From Methanolinea sp. (lineage in GTDB: Archaea; Halobacteriota; Methanomicrobia; Methanomicrobiales; Methanospirillaceae): a stretch of 64,000 nucleotides of DNA. Below are positions 52,749-60,266 of this stretch, one piece after another (the first letter of the stretch is position 1; each line of letters opens with the position of its first letter). Position numbers and translations under genes: made by a program. The notes under the pieces are model-generated. The model was not told where the DNA came from. It did not search any database and was given only the letters and a program-made list of their open reading frames with translations. The stretch spans positions 124,001-188,000 of the forward strand of contig JASFYI010000001.1 in NCBI GenBank assembly GCA_030055515.1, given 5' to 3'.

Positions 52749-53700
52749 CGAGCCACCCCGCGACGTCCCTCGCATAGTAGGTGATGATGAGGTCTGCCCC
52801 TGCCCTCTTCAAGCACGTGAGGGTCTCGATGACGACGTCCCTCTCTCTGATCCACCCCCGAGCAGCGGCCGCCTTGACCATCGCGTACTCCCCGCTGACG
52901 TGGTACGCGGCGACCGGGATGCCGAGTGTCCGTACCGCAGCAAGGACGTCGAGGTAATACCCGGCGGGCTTCACCATGAGGATGTCTGCACCCTCGTCGA
53001 AGTCGAGGACTGACTCGAGGATCGCCTCGCGGAAGTTCCCGGGCGGGACCTGGTACGTTGACCTATCACCGAACCGGCAGCCGCTCTCGGCCGCGTCGCG
53101 GAACGGTCCGTAGAGGGCACTCGCGAATTTCGTGGAGTAGGACATGATCGCGACGTCCGCGAAACCCGCACCGTCGAGCGCCGACCTCACGGACTGGACG
53201 ACGCCGTCCAGCATGCACGAGGGTGCGACGACGTCCGCGCCGCTCTCCGCGTGCGAGAGGGCGATCCTGTTCATCAGCTCGAGGGAGGCGTCGTTGAGGA
53301 GGTCAGGACCGTGCCGACCTTCGCCCACGATGCCGCAGTGGCCGTGGTCGGTGTACTCGCACGCGCACACGTCGGTGGCGACGAGGATCCCAGGGACCGC
53401 GTCCTTGATAGCCCTGACGGCCCTCTGGACGACCCCGTCCTGCGCGAACGCGGAAGACGCGTTCCTGTCCTTCACGGCCGGGATGCCGAAGAGGAGGACT
53501 GCCCGGATGCCGGCATCCCAAAGGTCCCCCGCGACCTCCGCCGCCTCGGCGAGGGGATAGCGGAACTGCCCCGGCATCGACGGGATGCCCTTCCTCTCCC
53601 GGGTGGTCTCGTCGAAGAAGACAGGTGCGACGAGGTCGAGCTTCCGGAGCGCTGTCTCGGAGAGGAGCGGCCGGATGATCCCGGACCGGAGCCTCCTCAT
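52735..53700 (-). CDS. hemB: Delta-aminolevulinic acid dehydratase (porphobilinogen synthase)
   Basis: 321 residues. It condenses two 5-aminolevulinates to porphobilinogen. The zinc-site cysteines are in [16 protein letters not shown] near residue 118, making this a zinc-type enzyme. The active-site lysines are in [18 protein letters not shown] and [15 protein letters not shown] 53700 overlaps the hemA stop by ATGA. hemB precedes hemL in the operon although it acts after it. Confidence 0.97.
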   Translation of the reverse strand: MRRLRSGIIRPLLSETALRKLDLVAPVFFDETTRERKGIPSMPGQFRYPLAEAAEVAGDLWDAGIRAVLLFGIPAVKDRNASSAFAQDGVVQRAVRAIKDAVPGILVATDVCACEYTDHGHCGIVGEGRHGPDLLNDASLELMNRIALSHAESGADVVAPSCMLDGVVQSVRSALDGAGFADVAIMSYSTKFASALYGPFRDAAESGCRFGDRSTYQVPPGNFREAILESVLDFDEGADILMVKPAGYYLDVLAAVRTLGIPVAAYHVSGEYAMVKAAAARGWIRERDVVIETLTCLKRAGADLIITYYARDVAGWLDEEQ

Positions 53701-54983
53701 TCTTCTCTTGGGAAACAAAGTCTCTCACCCCTTGTGATTGCTGCGACGAGTGATCTCGCAAGCCCGAGGTCCCCGCCTTCGGCGGAGAGCCTTATTGAAG
53801 CCGTCATGTCCGAGAGGAGTTTCCTCGCGAGGACCCTCGAGAGGTCGTCGATGATCTCGCGCGTCCTCTCGTCGGCACGGCCGATCCGGGAGAGGGCCCT
53901 GTCCCTCTCGCGGAGGCGGATCTCCTCGGCCCACGTGTGGAGCGCGGCGATGACCTCGTCAGCGGACCTGCTGTTCAGCAATTTCACGAAGCGTACGAGC
54001 TCTTCCTCGATGAGCTCTCTCACTTTCCGTGCCTCGGACCGCCTCGAGTCCATCGTCCTCTCGTTGATCTCGCGGAGGTCGTCGATCGTGAAGAGCGAGA
54101 CGCCGCGGATCTTCCCCGCGTCTTCCTCCACGTCCCGCGGCTGCGCGATGTCGATGATGACGAGGGGTCTGGGCCCATCCTCGTTCGGCCAGCAGCGTGC
54201 TGCCATGACCCGCTCGAGCTGGTCGCAGTGGATGACAGGGTGCGGCGCGGACGTGCACGAGATCACGACGTCAGAGAGGGTCATGTAGTGGGAGAGCTCG
54301 TCGAACCGTATCGCCCTCCCCCCCACCTTCTCCGCCAGCCGCTCCGCGCGGGCGTACGTGCGGTTCGCGACGTAGATGGCGGTCAGGTTCTTGGCGGCGA
54401 GAGCTCTCGCCACGAGCTGTCCCATCTCGCCGGACCCGATCACGAGGATGTGTTTCCCCTCGAGGGTACCGAGCCTCTCCTCCGCGAGCTGGACTGCGGC
54501 CGAACCGACCGAGACCGCGCCGCGGTTGATCTGCGTCCTGCGGCGTGCCTCCGTCCCCACGTGCACGGCCTTGTGGATGCAGAGCTCAAGGACAGGTCCC
54601 GCGCACCCCGCCTCCATCGCCTTGTGGAGCGCCGTTTTCAACTGGCCGAGGATCTGGTCTTCCCCGACGATCATCGAGTCCATCCCGCACGCAAGCTCGA
54701 GGAGGTGGCGGAGGGCTTGCGTGCCGGAGTAGAGGTAATAGCCCTTCCAGCCGGCCTCGTCGAGGAACGAGGAGAGTGCCCCCGCGTCGCCGTGGACGAT
54801 GACCTCGACCCTGTTGCAGGTCTGGAGGAGGACGACGCCGGCGAACAGTCCCCTTGCCCTCTCGAAGAATACCCTCTCGTCGGGAAAGCGCATCTTCTCG
54901 AGGATGTCGGCCGTCGCCGTGTGGTGGCTTATCCCGGCGACAGCGACGGGGACGTGCAGCGCGCTGTCCCCGCGACCAGTCAA
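53697..54983 (-). CDS. hemA: Glutamyl-tRNA reductase
   Basis: 428 residues. It reduces glutamyl-tRNA to glutamate-1-semialdehyde with NADPH, the committed step. The N-terminal catalytic domain has AVAGISHHTATADILEK and the nucleophile cysteine in LLQTCNRVEVIVHG near residue 58, then GMDSMIVGEDQILGQLKTA. The NADPH fold is at LVIGSGEMGQLVARAL near residue 180, with a long dimerisation helix afterwards. I chose TTG 54983 because it overlaps the sirC stop as TTGA; an ATG at 55013 would also be in frame. Confidence 0.95.
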   Translation of the reverse strand: MTGRGDSALHVPVAVAGISHHTATADILEKMRFPDERVFFERARGLFAGVVLLQTCNRVEVIVHGDAGALSSFLDEAGWKGYYLYSGTQALRHLLELACGMDSMIVGEDQILGQLKTALHKAMEAGCAGPVLELCIHKAVHVGTEARRRTQINRGAVSVGSAAVQLAEERLGTLEGKHILVIGSGEMGQLVARALAAKNLTAIYVANRTYARAERLAEKVGGRAIRFDELSHYMTLSDVVISCTSAPHPVIHCDQLERVMAARCWPNEDGPRPLVIIDIAQPRDVEEDAGKIRGVSLFTIDDLREINERTMDSRRSEARKVRELIEEELVRFVKLLNSRSADEVIAALHTWAEEIRLRERDRALSRIGRADERTREIIDDLSRVLARKLLSDMTASIRLSAEGGDLGLARSLVAAITRGERLCFPREE

Positions 54984-55603
54984 TCCAGGTACCTCACTGC
55001 AATCAGCGACCATGTGTACGCCTCCCCGCGGGGGATGGCATTCCAGACGTCCGGATCCTTCAGGACTTTCCAGAGGATCTCCCTGCGGGCAGAAGGATCG
55101 GGCACGAATTCCCGCAGGTACTTCCTTAGGCGTTCCTGGAGCTCTACCATCCGGTCGAGGTGGGGGAACGTCTCCTCGAGGTGTTCCCTGATGAACCGGG
55201 ATATCGCGGGGCTCGAACCGGCAGTACTCACCGCGAGGACGAAATTTTTGCCCCTCACGACGGACGGGACGAGGATATCCCCCGTCTCCCCCTCCGCGTT
55301 GTTGAAGAGGACGTTTTTCCTCCTGCAGGCATCCCCGATCCTGTTGTTGAGGACGGGATCGGGAGTCGCGGCGACGGCACAGAACGCGCCCTCGAGGAGG
55401 GAGTACAGGGATTCATCGGTGAGCGTGCCGAGATCGGTTTCGACCCTCTCCACCGGGAGTTCCAAGAGCGCGGGAGAGAACGAACGCGAGTACACGACGA
55501 CCCTCGCCTCGGGAGAAAAAAAAGCTGCTTTCCGGGCGCCGACCTCACCTCCCCCGAATATCGCGACTTTTTTCCCCGTAAAATCCACGAGGAGCGGTAC
55601 CAT
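54980..55603 (-). CDS. sirC: Precorrin-2 dehydrogenase (SirC/Met8-like)
   Basis: 207 residues. It oxidises precorrin-2 to sirohydrochlorin with NAD; some Met8-type relatives also insert the metal. The Rossmann motif is VAIFGGGEVGARKAAFF near residue 13, followed by NNAEGETGDILVPSVV and LAVSTAGSSPAISRFIREHLEE near residue 125. The acidic and dimerisation tail follows. First gene of the operon, with a TATA-like element at leaderless distance. It lies 171 bp from the divergent tRNA-Gly gene. Confidence 0.93.
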   Translation of the reverse strand: MVPLLVDFTGKKVAIFGGGEVGARKAAFFSPEARVVVYSRSFSPALLELPVERVETDLGTLTDESLYSLLEGAFCAVAATPDPVLNNRIGDACRRKNVLFNNAEGETGDILVPSVVRGKNFVLAVSTAGSSPAISRFIREHLEETFPHLDRMVELQERLRKYLREFVPDPSARREILWKVLKDPDVWNAIPRGEAYTWSLIAVRYLD

Positions 55604-55628
55604 CAGTATAGGTGTGGCGCGATCTTTT

Positions 55629-55636
55629 CATTAAGA
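55629..55636 (-). promoter_or_regulatory. Probable promoter of the tetrapyrrole operon
   Basis: The minus strand reads CTTAATGA inside ATCTTAATGAAAAG. It is centred about 29 bp before the ATG at 55603, so the transcript would be leaderless or nearly so; no ribosome site precedes that ATG. Confidence 0.4.
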
Positions 55637-55737
55637 TGTTGGGTTCGGGGGGCAAATCCGCCCGGTCCTCCGGCGGGCATTTCCGGGCGCGAATGGAACC
55701 AATCGGCGCACTTTTCTGCGGGGGCCGAACGCGATAG

Positions 55738-55746
55738 CCTTAATAG
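55738..55746 (+). promoter_or_regulatory. Box A-like element of tRNA-Gly
   Basis: CCTTAATAG lies about 33 bp before the mature tRNA 5' end, with transcription expected near 55768. Confidence 0.4.
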
Positions 55747-55774
55747 CATCCACACCATATTGATGTGAGCACTT

Positions 55775-55846
55775 GCGCCGATAGTGTAGTGGTTATCACT
55801 AGGCGTTGCCAACGCCTAAACCCGGGTTCGAGTCCCGGTCGGCGCA
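55775..55846 (+). tRNA. tRNA-Gly, anticodon GCC
   Basis: A full cloverleaf folds: acceptor GCGCCGA with TCGGCGC, a short D arm closed by GTG/CAC, anticodon stem AGGCG/CGCCT with loop TTGCCAA (anticodon GCC), and T stem CCGGG/CCCGG with loop TTCGAGT. The discriminator base is A and CCA is not encoded. There is no intron. It is divergent from the tetrapyrrole operon and marks the left border of a gene-sparse region. The sequence reads nothing like a degraded copy. Confidence 0.97.
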
Positions 55847-56190
55847 TCCCGGAACTTCTTTTCCTTGGAAATTGCACCCGTGATATTCACTTGGTGCGCA
55901 GTTATCTCCCCGAGGATCATGCAATATTCATTTCTCCGCCAGGGCAGGGATTCACCGGGGGGCAATTTCCGGGGGATTCCAAGGCGACCTGCCTTGGACC
56001 ATGGAAACGCGGACCGTGCCGGGTTCGTGAACCGACCGCCGGGGACGGGCGCGGGGATTTGCGCAGCCGGGGGGTGAAATTGGTGATCGAACGGGCTTTC
56101 ACCGTGGCAGGACGCACCTTTCCTCGCAGGAACCCCCCCCCATACGCCTGGAAAAAGGGCGCGTGTCAAAACCGTGTTCCCGTTCCCGGG
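55847..56190. other. Gene-free stretch after tRNA-Gly
   Basis: 344 bp with no convincing gene. Open frames here are short and Arg/Pro-rich, and one on the plus strand runs through the tRNA itself, so they are taken as spurious. I found no repeat of the tRNA 3' end. The composition is patchier than in the operons on either side, as expected for an unstable region. Confidence 0.5.
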
Positions 56191-56676
56191 TTACTCCGGG
56201 GCCGGGACGTCCCTGCTCATCCCCCCAAGGAGCCTCCACCTGCCCCCCTCCCTTATCCACGTGTGGGTAATCGCCGAGGATTTCCCGACGGGTGTCCCAT
56301 CAATGCTACTCCACGTGACATTGAGGGTATACTGGGTGAGTGCTGTATCCCCCGAAATCCGGATCCCCTTCCGGTCTATGACGAGGGTACAGGGGACAGG
56401 GCTTGTCACGAGATTCCTCATGAAACGGGCGCTCATGTTGTAATCGACGGGCGTGTCACGTCCATCAGGCCACCCGAGGAACCTGCTGTCGAGGAGCGAG
56501 AGAACCCCATCGTAGTCTGCCCTGTAGAGGCTGGAGAAGTACTCGTTCTCGAGTGCCCAGATTTCCTCTTCGTCCGTTGTTGCATGGTTTCCCGCGGTCA
56601 TCGTTGTGCACCCCGACAAAAATCCCAGTGTGCAGAGAATGAGCAGGAGGGAGGTGCAGGCATAAATTCTTTTCAT
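56191..56676 (-). CDS. Lipoprotein with SnoaL/NTF2-like domain
   Basis: 161 residues. The signal peptide ends in a lipobox LSGC, with Cys23 as lipid anchor. After a Thr-rich linker, the segment EEEIWALENEYFSSLYRADYDGVLSLL (about residues 36-62) and the beta sheet ending in THTWIREGGRWRLLGGMS match the SnoaL/DUF4440 fold, a small cone-shaped domain found in polyketide cyclases and in many proteins of unknown role. It would sit on the outside of the membrane. No ligand residues can be assigned. A convergent island gene with no operon partner. Confidence 0.75.
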   Translation of the reverse strand: MKRIYACTSLLLILCTLGFLSGCTTMTAGNHATTDEEEIWALENEYFSSLYRADYDGVLSLLDSRFLGWPDGRDTPVDYNMSARFMRNLVTSPVPCTLVIDRKGIRISGDTALTQYTLNVTWSSIDGTPVGKSSAITHTWIREGGRWRLLGGMSRDVPAPE

Positions 56677-57324
56677 TGGTTACTGTAAAGCACGGGAGCC
56701 GGATAAACGTGTGGGGTCGTGTCATCCGGGTGGGATAGCAGGTCCCACGGGATAGCACAGCACAAAGAACCCGCAAATCAACCCGTTTATCCCAGGCCAC
56801 GAGGGGAGGTTAAAATAGCTCGCGGTCTTTCAAGGCAGGGCCCGGGTCGGGTCGGGGAAGGTTTTGTCAGCCTCGTTGATACGCTATGCCATTGGGAACT
56901 GTCCGGTACACCATTTTGTCCCGGTGGGACTCTCGTCATGACCGCGTCACCACCGGGAGAGAGGGAGAAGCCCTGTATTCTCTCCGCGGTATTCCCCCAA
57001 GCGTCTTTTGCGGGTGACCCGGGTCACAAAATACCATTGCATTTTCCCATTCGCGGACTTTTTCCCCCGGTCGATTCCCCGATCCGAAAACCCGCGAGAG
57101 TTTGCGCTTGGGAGTACCTTTCGCCCCCCGGGGACATGGAATATGCCGCTCTCGCGGGAGCAAGGCAAGGGCTGACGGGTGCATAATCATTGTTGCGCGC
57201 GTGCGGGTATTCCGAACCGATGGTGGCAAGAGGCCTCGATTACCATCTGAATCCCTTCGCCCGGGAAAAAGGGCCTCTCTTTTGGTCCCTTTCGGCACGC
57301 GATACCGGCGGGAAAACCGGAGAT
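56677..57324. other. Gene-free stretch with a 14-bp palindrome
   Basis: About 650 bp without a supported gene. An open frame at 56719-57186 on the plus strand has a composition unlike real proteins here (Pro/Gly/Arg/Cys scatter, no fold pattern). The stretch includes a perfect palindrome at 57014-57027 (GTGACCCGGGTCAC). A decayed gene or an untranslated RNA cannot be excluded. Confidence 0.45.
57014..57027. repeat. 14-bp perfect palindrome
   Basis: GTGACCCGGGTCAC, with no spacer. It is more than 300 bp from the nearest gene start (57357), so it is unlikely to be a simple operator for it. It could be chance in GC-rich DNA. Confidence 0.4.
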
Positions 57325-57332
57325 ACTATAAT
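57325..57332 (+). promoter_or_regulatory. TATA box of the FTR-like gene
   Basis: ACTATAAT is centred about 28 bp before the TTG at 57357, so transcription would begin at or next to that codon. This supports TTG 57357 as a leaderless start. Confidence 0.45.
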
Positions 57333-57356
57333 GGGTGAGGTATCTCCTACTATTGG

Positions 57357-57731
57357 TTGACTGGCAGGTGTCCTGCCAGCCCACGTTCCCAACGGCGACC
57401 GAGGTGTTTCGAGACGGAGAAGAATGAAGGATGCGTCCCCTGCGATCCATCGGAAGGAACCGATGCGATCGAGGAGAAGATCCGCTCGTGGGCATCTTCG
57501 TACGCGAGGCAGAAGGGCTGGATCCTCAACCCGGACAAGAAGGCCCTCGACATCGTCATCAGGGGACTTTCCCGCAATTGCAAGAAATTCGGCAGGCCCT
57601 ACTGCCCGTGCCGGTTGCGCAGTGGCGACCCCGAGAAAGACAGGGATATCGAGTGCCCCTGCATCTACCACGCGGACGAGATAAGGGACGAGGGGAACTG
57701 CCACTGCAGGCTGTTCTACCGGCCGGACTGA
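57357..57731 (+). CDS. Ferredoxin:thioredoxin reductase catalytic-chain homologue with Cys-rich N-terminus
   Basis: 124 residues. The core (about 35-124) carries the FTR cysteine set: NCKKFGRPYCPC, a second CPC 14 residues later, and CHC 12 residues after that, which matches archaeal FTR spacing. Such proteins pass electrons from ferredoxin through a 4Fe-4S cluster to a disulfide. Before the core is an extra Cys-rich leader with Cys5, Cys17 and a Cys26-x2-Cys29 pair (GCVPC). TTG 57357 is the only in-frame start and sits at leaderless distance from a TATA box; an 8-bp hairpin falls on codons 2-8. It precedes the arsenic-type operon. Confidence 0.8.
   Translation: MTGRCPASPRSQRRPRCFETEKNEGCVPCDPSEGTDAIEEKIRSWASSYARQKGWILNPDKKALDIVIRGLSRNCKKFGRPYCPCRLRSGDPEKDRDIECPCIYHADEIRDEGNCHCRLFYRPD
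57361..57379 (+). repeat. 8-bp perfect hairpin at the start of the FTR-like gene
   Basis: CTGGCAGG, loop TGT, CCTGCCAG. If the gene starts at TTG 57357 the hairpin forms at the very 5' end of the mRNA and would hinder initiation. Confidence 0.5.
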
Positions 57732-58101
57732 TCCCCGTTGGGATGGCGCCTGGAATCGCCGGGTTCTGAGCTTTTCTGCCCCCGCGGAGAGTCCTGTCCC
57801 ACGTCGCGGGAGGAGCCCCTGCAGGGCCTGCGGAATGTGGGAGGAGTCCGCATGCGGGAGGGGCGCGAGATCCGGATACCGGGCGCGATGACCCGCGGGA
57901 CGAAAGAGCTTTTTCGGGCCAAGGGCCCGGATCCGTCAGATTGATGTGGGTTCACCTCCATTATTTCAAATATATTTGAAATTGAAGGTGGATTGGTGAG
58001 GCCGGCAACGTGTCCCACGGGGCATTTCTGCCCGCGACGGTCACCGTGCACGCGTTCCACGGGGGCTGCGGGAGAGGTGGAATACCGGGTGGGGGATTGG
58101 A
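57732..58101 (+). other. Untranslated region before the arsenic-type operon
   Basis: 370 bp with no supported gene. It contains the 20-bp palindromic operator/promoter at 57963-57982 and then a leader of about 100 bases, in which GTGGGGGATTGG lies just before the permease ATG. The leader includes GC-rich inverted segments but no known riboswitch pattern. Confidence 0.5.
57963..57982 (+). promoter_or_regulatory. Perfect 20-bp palindrome over a TATA box: probable ArsR-type operator
   Basis: ATTTCAAATATATTTGAAAT is its own reverse complement. The TCAA...TTGA outer bases resemble operators of the ArsR/SmtB repressors, and the AAATATATTT centre is a strong TATA box, so a bound repressor would block TBP. 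It lies 120 bp before the permease. No ArsR gene is found in the window, so a regulator elsewhere is assumed. Confidence 0.7.
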
Positions 58102-59175
58102 ATGATTGACGCCATCGCCGGTCCGGTCTCCCTCGGCTGGGAGACGCTCGCCGAGTACCTGCAGGAGCACGTCGTCACGTGCCTCGTGCCCGCGTTCTTC
58201 ATCGCGGGGGCGATTGCCACCTTCGTCAGGAAGGAGGCCATCCTGAAGTACTTCAGCCCCGACGCGCCGAAAACGGTCGCCTACGGGCTCGCATCGGTCT
58301 CGGGGACGATCCTCGCGGTCTGCTCGTGCACGATCCTCCCCATGTTCGCGGGCCTCTACAAGCGGGGGAGCGGTATCGGGCCGGCGACCACGTTCCTCTA
58401 CGCCGGTCCGGCCATCAACGTCCTCGCCATCGTCTACACGGCAAAGGTGCTCGGCCTTGACCTCGGCATCGCGCGCGCGGTCTTCGCCGTCGCGATGTCC
58501 ATCGTCATCGGGCTCGTCATGGCCGCGTCTTTCCGCTCCCACGACGACGAGACGAGGGAGAGGCTGAAGGCCATGCCTTCCGTTCCGGCCGGCGAGAAGG
58601 CAGGACGGCCCGCGTGGGCGGTCCCCCTCTTCTTCGTCCTGCTCGTGGGAATCCTCGTCACCGCGACGGCGAAGGCGGACTGGACGGTCAAGTTCCCGGT
58701 TATCTACGCCATGACCCTCGCGGTCGCGTGCCTCCTCATCTACTTCTTCGGGCGGGACGAGGTCACCGAGTGGGGATACGAGACGTGGGATCTGGCGAGG
58801 AAGATCTTCCCCATCCTGATCGCAGGGACGTTCTCCCTCGGGATGCTCGCCTACTTCCTCCCTCCAGAGACATTCCGGCCGTTCTTCGGGGACAACTCGG
58901 TCTCTTCCACGCTCCTTGCCGCCATCGTGGGGACGATCCTCTACATGCCGACGCTCCTTGAGGTCCCCATCATCGGGACGACGTTTGGATACACGGGTGG
59001 GGTGATGGCGGGGGGACCGGCGCTCTCCCTCCTCCTCTCGGGACCGAGTGTCAGCCTCCCCTCGCTCCTCGTCCTCTCGCGGGTCATGGGGGTGAGAAAA
59101 ACGGCCACCTACGCTGTCCTTGTGATTTTTATTTCGGCACTTGCAGGTTTTGTCTACGGGCTGTTCATGTGGTGA
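58102..59175 (+). CDS. Permease of the UPF0718/ArsP-like family
   Basis: 357 residues with about eight to ten membrane helices in two halves joined by a charged loop (about residues 140-170). The first half holds the signature GTILAVCSCTILPMFAGLYKRG with two cysteines, then GPATTFLYAGPAINVLA. The second half repeats the pattern at YMPTLLEVPIIGTTFGYTGGVMAGGPALSLLLSGP. Relatives export trivalent organoarsenicals or similar thiophilic compounds. The operator-like palindrome and ACR3 downstream favour an arsenic-type substrate. ATG 58102 has GTGGGGGA before it. Confidence 0.88.
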   Translation: MIDAIAGPVSLGWETLAEYLQEHVVTCLVPAFFIAGAIATFVRKEAILKYFSPDAPKTVAYGLASVSGTILAVCSCTILPMFAGLYKRGSGIGPATTFLYAGPAINVLAIVYTAKVLGLDLGIARAVFAVAMSIVIGLVMAASFRSHDDETRERLKAMPSVPAGEKAGRPAWAVPLFFVLLVGILVTATAKADWTVKFPVIYAMTLAVACLLIYFFGRDEVTEWGYETWDLARKIFPILIAGTFSLGMLAYFLPPETFRPFFGDNSVSSTLLAAIVGTILYMPTLLEVPIIGTTFGYTGGVMAGGPALSLLLSGPSVSLPSLLVLSRVMGVRKTATYAVLVIFISALAGFVYGLFMW

Positions 59176-59188
59176 GGTGAGAGCTGAA

Positions 59189-59449
59189 ATGAGAGAGACG
59201 GAAAAACCGTGTTGCGCGGCGGAAGCCCTGCGGCGGATCCGGCAGGTCGATGTCGGGGGGATCACAGTGGGGCTTGCGATGCTCGACGAGATCATCGACG
59301 AGGTGAGGGGGCTACAGCTCTCATCGCGAGACGCAATCGCCGACGCACTCGTAAAGAGGGTGAAAATTTACAATTACGTTCCCGCCTCAGCGGAGGAGAA
59401 GTACAGGGAGGCACTCTGCCGCGAGTATGAAAGGAGGGGGAGACCATGA
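59189..59449 (+). CDS. Small protein with N-terminal Cys-Cys, unknown
   Basis: 86 residues, mostly helical. PCCAAEALRRIRQVDVGGITVGLAMLDEIIDEV at about residues 7-39 puts adjacent cysteines (8 and 9) beside a helix-turn pattern, and IYNYVPASAEEKYREALCREY follows, with a third cysteine near residue 79. Vicinal cysteines bind As(III) or other thiophilic metals in several systems, so it may be a metalloid carrier or a small sensor (inference). It starts 13 bp after the permease and overlaps the next gene by ATGA. The family is seen in methanogen operons of this kind but its role is unknown to me. Confidence 0.8.
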   Translation: MRETEKPCCAAEALRRIRQVDVGGITVGLAMLDEIIDEVRGLQLSSRDAIADALVKRVKIYNYVPASAEEKYREALCREYERRGRP

Positions 59450-59679
59450 AGATCGAAGTCCTTGGTACAGGGTGCATGAAGTGCAGGAGGCTCGCAAAGA
59501 ACGTCGAACAGGCAGTCGCAGAACTTGGGATCGACGCAGAGATCCAGAAGGTGGAGGACATCGCCGCGATCATGGAGAGGGGGGTCATGCTCACCCCGGC
59601 ACTGATCGTCGACGGCGAACTGAAGGTCTCCGGCCGCGTTGCCGATGTGAAAGAACTGAAGGAGATATTGAAGGGATGA
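59446..59679 (+). CDS. Small thioredoxin-fold redox protein with CxxC
   Basis: 77 residues, a minimal thioredoxin/glutaredoxin fold. The active site is GTGCMKCRRLAKNVEQAV near residue 10, and the cis-proline loop is MLTPALIVDGELK. This matches the small redox-active disulfide proteins common in methanogens. In this operon it could reduce a Cys-bound metalloid or arsenate. It overlaps both neighbours by ATGA, so all three small proteins are probably made in fixed ratio. Confidence 0.92.
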   Translation: MKIEVLGTGCMKCRRLAKNVEQAVAELGIDAEIQKVEDIAAIMERGVMLTPALIVDGELKVSGRVADVKELKEILKG

Positions 59680-60092
59680 GTGAGACGATGGAAGGAGAAA
59701 CGAAATGCGTCTGCGGTGGACCGGGCATTGCAGAGGGCGGGAAGAAGAGGGTCCTCTTCACGTGCTCCGGGGGTTCGAGTACCGGGCAGATCGCGAACCA
59801 CGCGGCGGTCCGGCTGGCACAGGAAGGTTTTGGCATCATGGTGTGCATCGCGGGAGTTCCCTTCCGCGCGCCACCCGTCATGGAGAAGCTCGCGCAGGGG
59901 GAGGCGATCGTCGTCCTCGACGGCTGCCCGGTGGCATGTGCCCGCAAGGTGCTCGAGATGCAGGGTATCCGCGCCGACCAGCACATCGTCGTGACGGACC
60001 TAGGGATCAAGAAGACGAAAGAGCTCATTCCGGCCGAGGAGGAGATCGAGAAGGTCGTTGATGCGGCGTGGAGGGGGCAAGGAGAATTATAA
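59676..60092 (+). CDS. DGC-type putative zinc-binding protein
   Basis: 138 residues. After a Cys pair at the start (TKCVCGG), the fold opens FTCSGGSSTGQIANHAAVRL near residue 31 and carries the family motif VLDGCPVACARKVLEMQGI near residue 83. It has been annotated as zinc-binding from its cysteines; its biochemical role is not known. Relatives often accompany thioredoxin-like and permease genes of this kind. ATG 59676 overlaps the previous stop by ATGA. Confidence 0.88.
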   Translation: MSETMEGETKCVCGGPGIAEGGKKRVLFTCSGGSSTGQIANHAAVRLAQEGFGIMVCIAGVPFRAPPVMEKLAQGEAIVVLDGCPVACARKVLEMQGIRADQHIVVTDLGIKKTKELIPAEEEIEKVVDAAWRGQGEL

Positions 60093-60266
60093 GGAGGGAG
60101 AGAGAGTCCCGGCCGTCTCCGTAGCCATTGCCGCGTGTCAATCCCGTTAACGACGTGGAATGCGCATGGGACGAGGGCAAGAACAATCTCCCGGCATACC
60201 GCCGGCAGGAATCCACATGGTAGAGAGAGTTCCCGCCATGAGAGTGAAGAGTGTGTTGTGGTAATT

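Noticed and set aside
55604-55774. Cobalamin riboswitch before the corrin operon
   Set aside because: The gap is only 171 bp, the TATA-like element sits at leaderless distance, and no B12-box-like sequence is recognisable.
55765-56688. 307-codon plus-strand frame starting in tRNA-Gly
   Set aside because: It reads through the tRNA and then antisense to the lipoprotein gene; no protein features.
56719-57186. 155-codon frame in the gap before the FTR-like gene
   Set aside because: No ribosome site or promoter, erratic composition, no recognisable domain.
55823-57360. Second copy of the tRNA-Gly 3' end as an att site
   Set aside because: Scanned by eye for the TTCGAGTCCCGG block downstream; none found within the island.
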